Shown in pieces: positions 1 through 10,526 of a stretch of DNA of 64,000 nucleotides (position 1 is its first letter; the number at the start of each line of letters is the position of its first letter). Source of the stretch: Mixophyes australis (taxonomy: Eukaryota; Chordata; Amphibia; Anura; Limnodynastidae); assembly GCA_036250195.1 (NCBI GenBank), contig JAVHZZ010000011.1, positions 52,583,311-52,647,310 of the forward strand, in the 5' to 3' direction. Position numbers and translations under genes: made by a program. Below the pieces are notes generated by a model that saw nothing but the letters and a program-made list of their open reading frames with translations, searched no databases and was not told the DNA's origin.

Positions 1-923
1 TAAGGAAGATGCATGACTGTGTTGGTATCCCTACTAGCAAAAATTGGGCATGGTCTTTGACTTTTCTTGCAACTGTGGATAGTGTTTGGAATGTTGAAAA
101 GCTATTTAATTTTTTCCGGAAATGTCACCACATTAATCAGAAACATTACATCAAGAGCTAATGTTTTCCTTTAGAATGACAAACAGTGTTTGGATCTTGA
201 GCATGCTTTATTAAACTTTGTTCTCTGATGAACTTTTTTACTAGTAGAGGTCAAAAAGGGGCTACTACTTCCAGTACTGGTCCTGGGATGCTCCTGATCT
301 GTAGACTGATCCATGGTTGATAAGAGGAGTAATACTACTTGAAGTTGAAGCTACTTGTGGCTCCCACCACACAAGGTGAGAGCCCAATGAGGAAATAGGA
401 TTGAATGTTACCTAACAATTCTTCTGACACTGCTCCACAATATAATCCAAATTTAAACAATTGAATCTTAAAAAAACATTTATTTATTTTTTGGGGGTTG
501 TGTTGCTCAGAGTCAAAGAACACCCTGTTTTTTGGCCGCTTAATAAAGATGTCACCGATACTTCCCTATACACAATTGCATTCAACTTGAAAGCAAGAAA
601 TATATTTGTTATTTAGGGTGTGTTACTCATAATCATACAGCACCTTCCCTTTTCTCCCCTTAATAATTAAGATGCCTATACTATACATGCTATAATATAT
701 TATTATAACAACAACCAGTAGCCTGTGCTTGTCTACTCTTCACTCTCAAATTGATCAGTACACAATTCTAGCAGACTGATTTCTAAATAAACTGCAGTAA
801 AATCACACCTATTGCATTATAAATGGCTTAATTTACTCTGTCCAAGCCTTTACAAGCAATTTATTTCAAATAAGGGAGATCGGGATAGGTCGCAATTCCT
901 TCAAATATGTGAAGCAGCCAAAG

Positions 924-925
<2 letters not shown>
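1..925. other. No gene seen
   Basis: AT-rich sequence without a convincing coding frame. The short open frames here match no protein I recognise and carry no domain motif. It ends at an ATT microsatellite that forms the 3' tail of the adjacent LINE. Confidence 0.6.
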
Positions 926-956
<31 letters not shown>

Positions 957-957
957 T
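926..957. repeat. ATT microsatellite (LINE tail)
   Basis: About nine ATT units lie directly beyond the 3' end of the minus-strand L2-type LINE. L2-clade LINEs commonly end in a short microsatellite rather than poly(A), so this is probably the element tail. Confidence 0.7.
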
Positions 958-3030
958 TTTATTTATAGGGCGCCACTAGGTGTCCGTAGCACCGTACAGG
1001 GACAAACAAAGTTACAATACAATGGGAGACAGTATAGTACAGTAAACAATAAGCACAGTAACTCGTTGAGCTCAAAGCACAGCTAGAGGGGCGAGGGGAA
1101 GGTCCTGCGTACGGCTGAGCCCGAGAGGGAGGGCCTTGATGACAGGAAAACCCCCAGAGGGGAGAGAAAGGAGTGAGAGGGGACGGGGGGGGAGAGGGTC
1201 CTCGAGGAGGAGGGCTAGGTAGCTGGAGAGCCGAGTTAAGAGTGGTGAGGACAGGAGGAGAGATGACCCTGCTCAGAGGAGTGTACAATCTAAGGGGTGG
1301 GGTAGACAGACAGAGAGACACGGGGAGAGAGGGAGAGATAAGGAAAAGGGAATGAAGGGGAAGAGGTAGAAGGTAAGTTAGGAAATTAAGAGGGAGACTG
1401 GAAGGCTTTAAGAAAAAGGTGAGTTTTTAGAGCCCGTTTGAAACTGGACAGATCAGGGGAAGTTCTGATAGAGGGAGGGAGCTTGTTCCAGTGGAGGGGG
1501 GCAGCGCGGACGAAGTCTTGGATACGCGCATGGCAGGAGGTGATCAGGGGGGAAGAGAGGCGACGGTCATTGGCAGATCGGAGAGGGTGGGATGGAGCAT
1601 TAATAGAGAGGAGGGTGGAGATGTAGGGTGCAGTGGAGTTGGCGAGGGCCTTGTATGTAAGAGTGAGGAGCTTGAAGAGGATTCGGTAGGGGAAGGGGAG
1701 CCAATGAAGGGATAGGTAGAGGGGGGAGACAGACGAGGAGTGGCGAGAAAGGAAGATAAGCCTAGCGGCTGCGTTGAGGACAGATCGAAGGTGAGCGAGA
1801 TGAGAGTGGGGGAGGCCAGTAAGGAGGAGGTTGCAGTAGTCCAAGCGGGAAATGATCAGAGAGTGAATAAGACATTTGGGGACATCTTGGAAGAGGAAGG
1901 GCCGGATGCGAGTGATGTTACGCAGCTGGAAGCGGCAGGATTTAGCAAGAGAGAGAATGTGGGGGCCAAAGGAGAGAGAGGAGTCGAGGATGACACAGAG
2001 GCAGCGAAGTTGGGGGACAGGGAAGATAGAGGTGTTGTCAACAGTGATAGAGAGGTCAGAAGGGGGCGAGGTGTGAGAGGGAGGAAAGACTATGAGTTCA
2101 GTTTTGGCGAGGTTAAGTTTGAGGAATCGAGAGGACATCCAGGAGGAGATGGCAGAGAGGCAGGCGGACACCCGAGAGAGGAGGGAGGGAGAGAGATCAG
2201 GAGAGGAGAGGTAAAGTTGGGTGTCGTCAGCGTAGAGGTGGTAGTTGAGGCCATAGGAGCTGATGAGTTCACCCAGGGAAGAGGCGTAGAGAGAGAAGAG
2301 TAAGGGACCCAGGACAGAGCCCTGGGGGACTCCGACTGGAAGGGTGGACGGGGGGGAGAGAGATCCAGAGGTGGTGACAGAGAAGGATCGGTCAGCAAGG
2401 TAAGAGGTGAACCAGGACAAGACTGGGCCGGAGAGGCCAAAGGACTGGAGGGTGTGGAGGAGGAGGGGGTGGTTGACGGTGTCAAAGGCTGCAGAGAGAT
2501 CAAGGAGGATGAGAAGGGAGAAGTGGCCCCTGGCTTTAGCAGAGAGGAGATCGTTGGTGACTTTAGCTAGGGCCGTTTCAGTGGAGTGAAGGGGGCGGAA
2601 GCCAGACTGGAGAGGATCAAGGAGGGAGTGTTCGGAAAGGTAGGAGGAGAGACGGCTACAGACGAGCCTCTCGAGAATTTTGGAGGCAAAGGGGAGAAGT
2701 GAAATGGGGCGATAGTTAGAGGGAGAAGTAGGGTCAAGATTAGGTTTCTTGAGGATGGGGGATACGAGAGCATGTTTGAAGGAGGAGGGGAAGATGCCGG
2801 TGGAGAGGGAAAGATTAAAGAGATGAGCGAGGTGGGAGCAGGTGGTGGGGGAAAGGGAGCGAAGAAGGTGGGAGGGGATGAGGTCCAGGGGACAGGTAGA
2901 TGGGGGGAGGATGAAATGAGAGAGTGGACTTCCTCGCCCGTGGTGGGGCGGAAGGAGTGGAAGGGAAGGTGGCTAGGGGGGGGAGTAGAACCTGAAAGTG
3001 TGAGGAGGGAAATCCCTACCCTCCCAAGGT
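958..3030 (-). mobile_element. L2-clade LINE, 5'-truncated
   Basis: Non-LTR retrotransposon on the minus strand. The reverse transcriptase reads on this strand and the 3' UTR runs down to the ATT tail. The 3' UTR has the motif ggcgccact...gtagcaccgtacag, which resembles the 3' part of the SINEs at 31.86 and 59.6 kb, as expected if those SINEs borrowed an L2-type tail. The endonuclease domain expected upstream of the RT is absent, so the copy is 5'-truncated near 3030, as is usual for target-primed insertions. The coding part is purine-rich on the plus strand and quite different in composition from the flanks. Confidence 0.85.
1386..2985 (-). CDS. L2-type LINE reverse transcriptase (partial)
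   Basis: Partial ORF2 of a LINE, the enzyme for target-primed reverse transcription. Reading down the minus strand I see [10 protein letters not shown] and NYRPISLLP (RT motifs 1-2, near 2750), [13 protein letters not shown] (motif A, near 2500), [15 protein letters not shown] (motif B, near 2330) and YADDTQLY (catalytic motif C, near 2240). A C-terminal region follows with [13 protein letters not shown] and [10 protein letters not shown], which is characteristic of the L2/CR1 group. I saw no stop from roughly 2985 down to the natural end FLKAFQSPS at 1386. The 5' start codon and endonuclease are missing, so the frame is open but the protein is incomplete. Family assignment is strong; exact clade (L2 versus a close relative) is inferred. 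Confidence 0.85.
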
Positions 3031-4030
3031 AGATACTAAATATAGATTGAGACTTGTTCTGGGCGCTGAGAATGGTAACATGAAGGTAAAAGTGAAGGTA
3101 AAAGTAAAATCACTTTATTCGATACAAACAAGTGCATACCACGTTGCGGCCGCAACAGAAAATATATAACTTATAATGGCAATGATACACAAAAGCGTGG
3201 CAAATGATTGCATATACATATAATAGTGCACGATAACATGGCAAATTATTGATACACATAGATATGAAGATAGTTGAGTTATAATCAGCAACATGTCTCA
3301 ACCAGTTCGACACGGTACCCAAAAATTTGGATCAGTCAGATTTCTTGAGAACCGAATGGCTCATCTCTACATAAATATAAACCACTTTAGCTAAGAGTTG
3401 TGTATATTTGATATGAAATTGGTATATATATATGCAGAGTAAATAACATCTGCAATTAAATTATGCAATATTAAATATATTAAATGCTTTCATTATCATC
3501 AAATTCTGTTCTAAATGACTATAAATAATAATATTTAAAAAGAAACAGGTGTGCTCCTACTGACAAAAAGATCTGCAGAAATATTAATTTTCAACTAAGT
3601 TTATGGCTTGCTAGTTCTTTATAATTGTTCTTATTAAACTGATAATGTTTTGTGCTATGAGCTCATAGCTGAGCTGCTGCATACAGATTTGAGCATTTTA
3701 CGTTTCTGTGAAAGGACAACTGCTGGAAAAATTCAGATAAACAATCTAAAAGACGTTTGATTAGATATACAAATCTTAGTGAAGCAGCAAACATATATAA
3801 TGAATAATCTTCTCTCTCACTATTTGGGTCTGTCTTGTCTCTACTTCTGATATTTTCAATCTTTATGGCATAGTTTGCTATATAGAAAAAAATTGTAAAG
3901 GCGCTTTACTCCCTAGTATGTAGCAAAAGCAACTGGTATAAATAGACTTAAAATTCCCCTTTTTAGATAAATATAAACAAAAGATCATAAATACCAGTAC
4001 TAACTACAATTAAATACTTGGCGATAAAAA
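3031..4030. other. No gene seen
   Basis: AT-rich sequence. A short repeated motif, ggtaaaagt, occurs at 3083-3107. Open frames are short and unrelated to known proteins. Confidence 0.5.
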
Positions 4031-4033
4031 TTA

Positions 4034-4815
4034 CTATATTATATGACAGATTCTTTTATCAAATAATAGAAAAATAATAATAAGAGAATTGGCTTCTAAA
4101 AGAAAAGCAGAGGGACAGTAACAGATTCTCATGGGACCCAAACAGATTGCTGTAGTGGAGTAGAGGATGTGTAGAGACACAGAAAGAGCGACTGGATATG
4201 TAAGAGGGTAACCAGGAGAGAACTGTGTCAGGAAGGTACAAAGGATGTGCAAGAGATGAGGGTGATCAATGATGTAGAAAGCAGCAGAGGGGTCCAAATG
4301 TGTTATTGAGTAGAAGCAGCATTTAGTCTTTGCTATAAGTAAATTATTTATCACTTTTGTGTGGACAGTTTCAGTAGAATGTTAGGGGCAGAATACTGAT
4401 TGTATAGGCTCAAAAAGAGAGGAAGAGGAGATAATGTAACATCAGTGGTTTAACAAAAGCTTTTCAAGTAGGTTGGCAAAAAAGAACACAGTAGTTGAAG
4501 AGAGAGGCTATGTGAATTAGAATGTTTTAGTTCAAAGAGAGGGGATGAAAAAGTGAGCTAAAGCACAGGTGTTATGAGTCAAAGGTTTTGGGGCCAGTTG
4601 TTGAGATGAGAGACTGAAAACTGATTGGGGAGTACTGGATAAGATGAATGGGGTGTGCAGGGTCTGAAATGAGGAGATATTCTGTTATATTGTGTCAATT
4701 TTGTCTTTGATGTGGACTGCAAAGTCATTGGCTGTGAGGGAGGAAAATAAGAGTTACCATGGGGGTAGAGAAACAAGTTGAAGTTGGAAAGAGTTGTAAG
4801 TGAGAAAGTGCCCAT
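4034..4815 (-). pseudogene. Decayed L2-type reverse transcriptase fragment
   Basis: A second, much older piece of the same kind of LINE reverse transcriptase, on the minus strand and broken by frameshifts. Recognisable pieces are LDPSAAFYIIDHPHLLHILCTF near 4290 (motif A with the catalytic aspartate replaced by tyrosine), SWLPSYISSRSFCVST near 4190 and, in another frame, an STETVHTKVINNLL-like stretch near 4370. Further upstream (to 4815) are words from the pre-RT region. It is AT-enriched relative to the copy at 1-3 kb, as expected for a long-dead copy. Confidence 0.65.
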
Positions 4816-6950
4816 TGACTATTTACTGCAATATGGTTCAAATATGTTGATAAATGTCCAGCTCACGGTTCGATATTCGATTTACAGGATTTTTGGTGAT
4901 TAGAAATATTTGATTAAAATATTAATTGCTATAGTGGATACTTATATATCAAATACAAGTCAACTCAATGATAAGTGATTCTTTAATGTTTAGGGATGTA
5001 TTTTACCTTTGTTGAATGGTTCAGTAACTGAATAAAAAGTATATGTGTTTAAGGGTGTTTGATTATATATTAATAATTATTCAGTTGCTCATGGTAATAT
5101 CCTACCTATATGGTTATGATATTTTTGTGTCCCACTGTATGTTGCCAATCCTGTGCAACCAACTAATTCCTTCCAATGGTTGGATTATGGCCAGTGTCAT
5201 ACAGTAAATTACAATATTTTATTGTGTTGATTAAAATCCATAACAGTAAATAGCAGCATCAATTTGAATGGCAGAACAGTAAGACTAGTGATATACAGAT
5301 CTCTAAAGATTTCACCATATAAAACCATATCAATAGATAATTGACAAGATAAATTCAACAGACAGATTTTTTAATTAAAAGTCCACATAGGTGAACAGCA
5401 ATAGTCCACATAAAATAATCAACAATTAATTAACAAATTCCCATGAATACAAATACCAATGTCCAAAATTGATTAATCTAAGTGAACAGTTTAGATTATA
5501 GCACCAAAATATCCATTTGATAAGCAGCAAAAGTGTTCACAGAAAATATATCCTAGGGATAACCGCAGTTATTGATATGATCAATACAGTTATATTACCT
5601 GGCCATTATTATCAATATATTTGAACCGTATTGAAACAAATAGTCAATGAGCACATAACTATTAGTAGTAATTTGGAATCTGTAAGGATGGGATTCCCTT
5701 TTTTTATTGCCGCTCTTGCACCACTGGGAAGAGTGCATTCCAAAACTTATCTGTTCTAAGAAGTTGGAAAAGAACCCTTGGGGGTAAAACAAACAGGGTA
5801 GATATTAGACAAGTGATGTAGGTTGGTTTGGCAAGTGAAAACAGTGTTGTAAGATGAAATATATGGAGATAGGATCACAGTAACAACAAAGTATCAGACA
5901 AAATGACATTGCATTAATATTAAGTTTGAAGTGCATTTATTAAAGTGTATCAAAAATATCCTGCAGCATGTCACAGTGTAAATAAAAGCTTTGGAAAAAC
6001 AAAAAATATGTCATAACATATACCTGGTTAAAACATACTTCCAAGTTGTAGGCTGTTGAATTGTTAGTGTGGTATCGGGAAGTTAGTTGGTTGAAAGATA
6101 TAGAGAAATTGAGAGAGTAAAGCATGTATTTATTTGATGTTTCGGCTAATTTTACACTCTAATGAGACTTATACTACAATTAATAGGTCTCAATTTGCTG
6201 ATTGACAGATGGAGGCATTTCAGAGAGGAGGTAATGTGCTTGGTATAATGAGTTCACCAATTAGTATTTCAAAGCCTCAACAAAGGATACTTCTCTACTG
6301 TTCATGGAGTTGCGGATGTAACCTTTGAAATTCCAAACATACATCCACCTTTGTTGAAAACCAAACCTTGTGAAAATCAACACCAACAGGACTTTTATAT
6401 TTGCATAGAGAAGCTGCTGGTCATCAGCAGGTAATTAATTACACAGGTCTGCGATGAAAAAGCTTTTTTAATGAATTTATGTGATACTTGTAGAATTTTA
6501 GCTTCTGAACACTAAAATGACTCCTGATTTTGCATATCACATCATGTTTTTCTGCAAAACGTGTATTTATGAATAAGTAATTATTTTTATATTCTCTAAA
6601 ATAATAAATGTATTCTGCCTACATGTATTATAAAACATTGTCGGTAGTATAGAACGTTGCAATTCAGTTCTCGTCATAAAACTTTCCACCGCCCAGTGCC
6701 AGAATAAGATCCACATGGGCCTGGAGCTGAAATTTACAAAGGGCCTAAACCCCATATTGTCTAAAGGAACATTGCACACACACAACAACTACAACTACAA
6801 GATGAGCACATAAGAATACATTCCCATGTTTTCTCGGTGAATGGGATAGCAGAGCTAAAAATTTACATTGCCAAAAAAACAATTTGCCAGCTCGAAAAAG
6901 TTTAGAAACTGGAAATGGTAATGTCATCAAATCCAGTTAAGGTGTATAGG
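4816..6950. other. No gene seen
   Basis: AT-rich sequence with no recognisable protein, RNA gene or repeat termini. The open frames of 60-73 codons look like chance frames. Confidence 0.5.
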
Positions 6951-7396
6951 CTGACAAACCAGCGTCCCACTCATAGCACTCAAAGAAAAACTCGGAGACA
7001 AGTGTTTGGCAAAATATATTCCGGCCACAGCTTTATTAAACATTCCTGTAACCGGCAGACAAGCGGCGTGCAAGGCTATTAGAATTTACCAAATATTCTA
7101 GTTCCATCTAGAATAAATAGGGCGTGTTCTGCCTACCCTGTAGGCATCGCAACAATGTCCTCCGGACACCAGCCCTTAGCGTAGTTCACCCTCCAATAAC
7201 TGAAAACCTGGCACGCCATCCGTATTGGCCCAATCGTTGAAGCTGGAGCCAAGCGTGCGGCCATCTACCCTGGGTGCTACTCCCCGGCCCTGCTGGCTCC
7301 CCCCTTTTTAAGCCTTGCTCACCGCTTCTCCGCCACGCAAGGTCCTCATGACCTTGAACATGGGGACCGAAGCCCCCCACCAACCGCTGCGACCTC

Positions 7397-7954
7397 CTAT
7401 AGCAACAAACCCTCAAGAGCCTCCTGCATGGTATTGTTAAACAAATCCAGCGCCACATCTGAAAGGTGCACCCCATCTCCCCTATAAAAACCCGCACATG
7501 TAACCCCTATCTGCTTATGCTGGATACAGGTGCCGCCATTGACGGTAATGAATTTGGCAACAGCCGAGTTCACTTTCTTTCTTGCCCTATCGATTGCCGC
7601 TTCTGCTCTTGCACCCCGCCATGATAATCGTGGTATGATACTTGACCACGCAATGTCGACCTGGCCCCAACAGTCCCACATCCATTTCAGGTCCCGCTGA
7701 ATTTCCTTAATCAAATCCAGGGACTTCACCGTCCCCAAGTCATTCCCCCCAAGATGTACCAATATAACGTCAGAGGACCCTGACACCCCCTCCACCTCCA
7801 ACAATGCCCCTCTCAACTCCGCCCACTTCATACCTCTTCTGCTCAGCCATGTAACTCTCCCTGCTTCACATGGCAAACCCAGTTGCTGTCCATATGATCG
7901 AGCAGCCGCCCTCTTTCCTGCCCAATATATATAGGAGTGGCCAACGATCCACAC
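7397..7954 (-). CDS. SGNH/GDSL hydrolase of Ngaro element
   Basis: About 185 residues. The SGNH blocks are visible: VGHSY near the N-terminus (nucleophilic serine), HLGGNDLG in the middle (block III, glycine and asparagine) and GDGVHLSDVA near the C-terminus (block V, Asp...His of the catalytic triad). SGNH esterase-like domains are a known extra of vertebrate Ngaro elements; their role in transposition is not settled. It lies directly downstream of the recombinase and may be translated from the same RNA. The frame has no internal stop and all catalytic residues are present. The true start is unclear, because the frame may continue from a spliced or read-through upstream segment. Confidence 0.8.
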   Translation of the reverse strand: MWIVGHSYIYWAGKRAAARSYGQQLGLPCEAGRVTWLSRRGMKWAELRGALLEVEGVSGSSDVILVHLGGNDLGTVKSLDLIKEIQRDLKWMWDCWGQVDIAWSSIIPRLSWRGARAEAAIDRARKKVNSAVAKFITVNGGTCIQHKQIGVTCAGFYRGDGVHLSDVALDLFNNTMQEALEGLLL

Positions 7955-8109
7955 TTCTCTTCTCCTGACGCTAACTGCAAAATTCGTAAGGGAGAGGGTT
8001 GTACATCAGAATGCGAGAAAAACAAAACCAAGGCCATGGCAAACCATGCCCTACCCCACCCCTACCCACCAGAAAAAAAAACACCACCTCCCCGCAAAAC
8101 CCGTTATGC

Positions 8110-8985
8110 TTAATTTGTTGACGTACTGACATATGATTTGAAACAATTTGATTTCCATCTTCCCAAACGGTTTATCACCTCAGCTGAGCTCCCTGCAGCG
8201 GCTGCTGATGTAGCTGCCCCTATCCGAAACAAGTGCGTACCGAATCTGCTCTCGTCCCATCCCAGAGCTCGCACAAACTTCTTAAAGACTGCTGCAAATT
8301 GGAACTTTGTTAAAGGTGATGCATTACTATGCACCAGAAAAACCTCACCTCCCTCCAGCCTGACCTTCAACAAGGACTCAATCGCCACCACCGGACACAC
8401 CACCACATCTGCATTTTTCCTGAGCTGAATCCACCTTACCCTACCAAGCTGATCAGTCTTCGACCTGTGTATCCTACATAACACTGACTCAATCGCCACC
8501 ACCACATTCCTTCGTAGCAGACCCGTACCTACTGACTTACTGGACTCCGCCACCAGCTCACTAATTCTGAAGGCCCTACTAAATGCCATAATAAAGGCCG
8601 TCTTAAATAATGTTGCCTCTCCCGCATCCCTACATATCGCTGGAGCCACCTGCACCAACCTCTTCAATTTTTCGCATGTCACTGGCTCGCGAGTATCCGG
8701 CCTACGTAACTCCGCCCTAGCCCATCTCTTCATTATGGTGCGTATCACAAAAGATTTTGTATCATCTGCCTTTCCATACAGCTTAGAGAAAAATGATATG
8801 CCCGCCAACATGATGCTGACCATGGCCCTAGAAACGTGCTCCTCCCTCTGCTTACCCAAGAATTTCAACAACAAGTTAAGGGAATCAACTCCCCACGGAG
8901 CTCCCACTGCCTTAAAGCGCCTCCACTTCTTCCAAGCTGTTCTATATGCTTTCCAAGTCTTTGGTGCCAACGATCTCTTCACCAA
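8110..8985 (-). CDS. Tyrosine recombinase of Ngaro element
   Basis: About 290 residues, the integrase of the element. The N-terminal part (LAPKTWKAYRTAWKKWRRF) resembles the core-binding SAM-like domain of phage-integrase-family recombinases. In the catalytic domain I see AFSRAFRISELV (first catalytic arginine, near residue 140), GTHLFRIGAAT (HxxR box, near residue 255) and GRWKSNCFKSYV (GRW then the nucleophilic tyrosine near residue 285). All of R, HxxR and Y are present and there is no internal stop. The frame differs from that of the preceding RNase H tail, so it is probably expressed separately or after a frameshift. The first codon is not ATG, so the start is uncertain. Confidence 0.85.
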   Translation of the reverse strand: MVKRSLAPKTWKAYRTAWKKWRRFKAVGAPWGVDSLNLLLKFLGKQREEHVSRAMVSIMLAGISFFSKLYGKADDTKSFVIRTIMKRWARAELRRPDTREPVTCEKLKRLVQVAPAICRDAGEATLFKTAFIMAFSRAFRISELVAESSKSVGTGLLRRNVVVAIESVLCRIHRSKTDQLGRVRWIQLRKNADVVVCPVVAIESLLKVRLEGGEVFLVHSNASPLTKFQFAAVFKKFVRALGWDESRFGTHLFRIGAATSAAAAGSSAEVINRLGRWKSNCFKSYVSTSTN

Positions 8986-8990
8986 CTCGC

Positions 8991-9234
8991 TCAGAATGGC
9001 TCAACTATCTGCCAAAGATGGGAGGGGCATGTTAATCCTACCATTTTTGCATGCGGCGCCACCGCTCTAAAAACTGCCCACTTCTGTCGAGACACTGCAT
9101 CAGCTATCACATTCTGCTCTCCTGGTACATGCTTTGCCTTAAACGTTATATTATGATGCAAACATGCTGCTTCCAACCACCTCAGTAGCCTAATGACTGG
9201 GGGAGATGATGCCGACTGCCTATTAATGGCCTGC
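8991..9234 (-). pseudogene. Ngaro RNase H, 3' part (split by solo LTR)
   Basis: The C-terminal end of the Ngaro RT/RNase H protein, including HVPGEQNVIADAVSR, a typical RNase H tail motif of DIRS/Ngaro and gypsy elements. Its 5' part lies on the other side of the solo LTR at 9235-10526. Ignoring the LTR and one copy of the 5-bp target duplication, the two sides are in the same reading frame, so the LTR insertion is what separates them. Confidence 0.85.
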
Positions 9235-10526
9235 TGTCACTCACCGGACTGTTAGTGCCTCTAGGTTGGGACATGGGTCTCTCTCGCTCCTGCCAGCGCC
9301 TCTCCTGAGCCACGGCCGTCCGCCATCTTGACTAAGATTGCGCATGTTCAGAAACCCTGAACTGTTAATACCTCGCCTCTAGTCTCATTGGTTAATTAAT
9401 CACCTCTCAGTACTTAAGGCACCTGTTGCCCTATTACCGTTGCCTGTTCTTGGTTCTCATTCCTTGAGACTCTGAGGTGTTTCCTGTATCTGCTCGTGGT
9501 ATCCGTTTGCTCTGGACAAGTCTCCTCTCCTCATCGGTAGTAGAACTTACCCGCTGCAGACTACTCTCGCTACCTCCGTTACCTGCCTGCTTCTGGACAA
9601 GTCTTCTCTCCACATCGGTAGTAGAACTTACCAGCTGCAGTCTACTCTCGCTACCCACTTTACCTGCCTGCCTGCTTTTGGACAAGTTTCCTCTCCACAT
9701 CGGTAGTAGAACTTACCCGCTGCAGACTACTCTTGCTACCTCCGTTACCTGCCTGCTTCTGGACAAGTCTTCTCTCCACATCGGTAGTAGAACTTACCCG
9801 TTGCAGACCACTCACGTTACTCCGTTCCACGCCTGCACCTGGACAAGTCTTACCTTTACATCAGTGGTACAACTTGCCTATTGCAGACCACTCACGTTAC
9901 TCCATTCCACGCCTGCACCTGGACAAGTCTTCTCTACACATCAGTGGTAAAACTTGCCTATTGCAGACCACTCACGTTACTCCGTTCCATGCCTGCGCCT
10001 GGACAAGTCTTCCCTTCACATCAGTGGTACAACTTGCCAATTGCAGACCACTCACGCTATTCTGTTACACACCTGCGCTGGACAAGTCTTCTCTACATAT
10101 CCGTGGTGAAACTTACCAGCTGTAGACCATTCATGTTTCCTTGTGATATAGCTACTACTCTGTATGGTACCTATTAGCTGGACTAAGTCTACAAGTGCCT
10201 CTGTATTGTAGCTTCAAGATGCTGACTCTTCTACTATATTGTTGATTGGTCTTTGCCTAATGTTATCCAGTTATCAAGTACTGGCCTGCTATATGCTACC
10301 TGTGTGCTAAGGCCCTTGGACTCTTTCCTCATTTTATCCTGTTTACTAAACTGCTGTACCATCACAGTTCCACGGTGCCAAGACTCAGCATTAATACGAT
10401 TGATATTCCTTTCCTCTATTCTACTGTATGGTTCCACTGATTCACCACACTAGCCAGAGGTCCGCACTTCTGGTAAGTGTAGCTACACCTGGTGAATTCT
10501 GGGTAAAACTCCTAGTGCCCGTGACA
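9235..10526 (+). repeat. Solo LTR of Tf1/sushi-type gypsy element
   Basis: It begins TGTCACTCACCGGAC and ends AGTGCCCGTGACA, the same termini as the LTRs of gypsy-3 and gypsy-4. It is flanked on both sides by CCTGC (9230-9234 and 10527-10531), a perfect 5-bp target duplication of the size Ty3/gypsy integrases make. A TATA-like TACTTAAG at 9411 lies 31 nt upstream of GCCTGTTCTT, matching the promoter geometry of the sister LTRs. Between about 9500 and 10130 it holds eight units of a roughly 80-bp tandem repeat. With no internal region, it is what LTR-LTR recombination leaves behind. It splits the Ngaro RNase H. Confidence 0.93.

Noticed and set aside
335..523. Small open frames in the 0-0.9, 3.1-3.3, 5.6-6.9 and 22-25 kb gaps
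   Set aside because: 60-80 codons, no motif, no start context or neighbour to support them.
1173..2303. Plus-strand open frames (up to 187 codons) across 1.2-2.3 kb
   Set aside because: They are antisense shadows of the L2 reverse transcriptase, low in complexity (Gly/Glu/Arg-rich) and without domain motifs.
9500..10130. Regularly spaced 80-bp repeats, CRISPR-like at first sight
   Set aside because: Whole units including the would-be spacers are repeated, they lie inside an LTR with target duplications, and the context is vertebrate.
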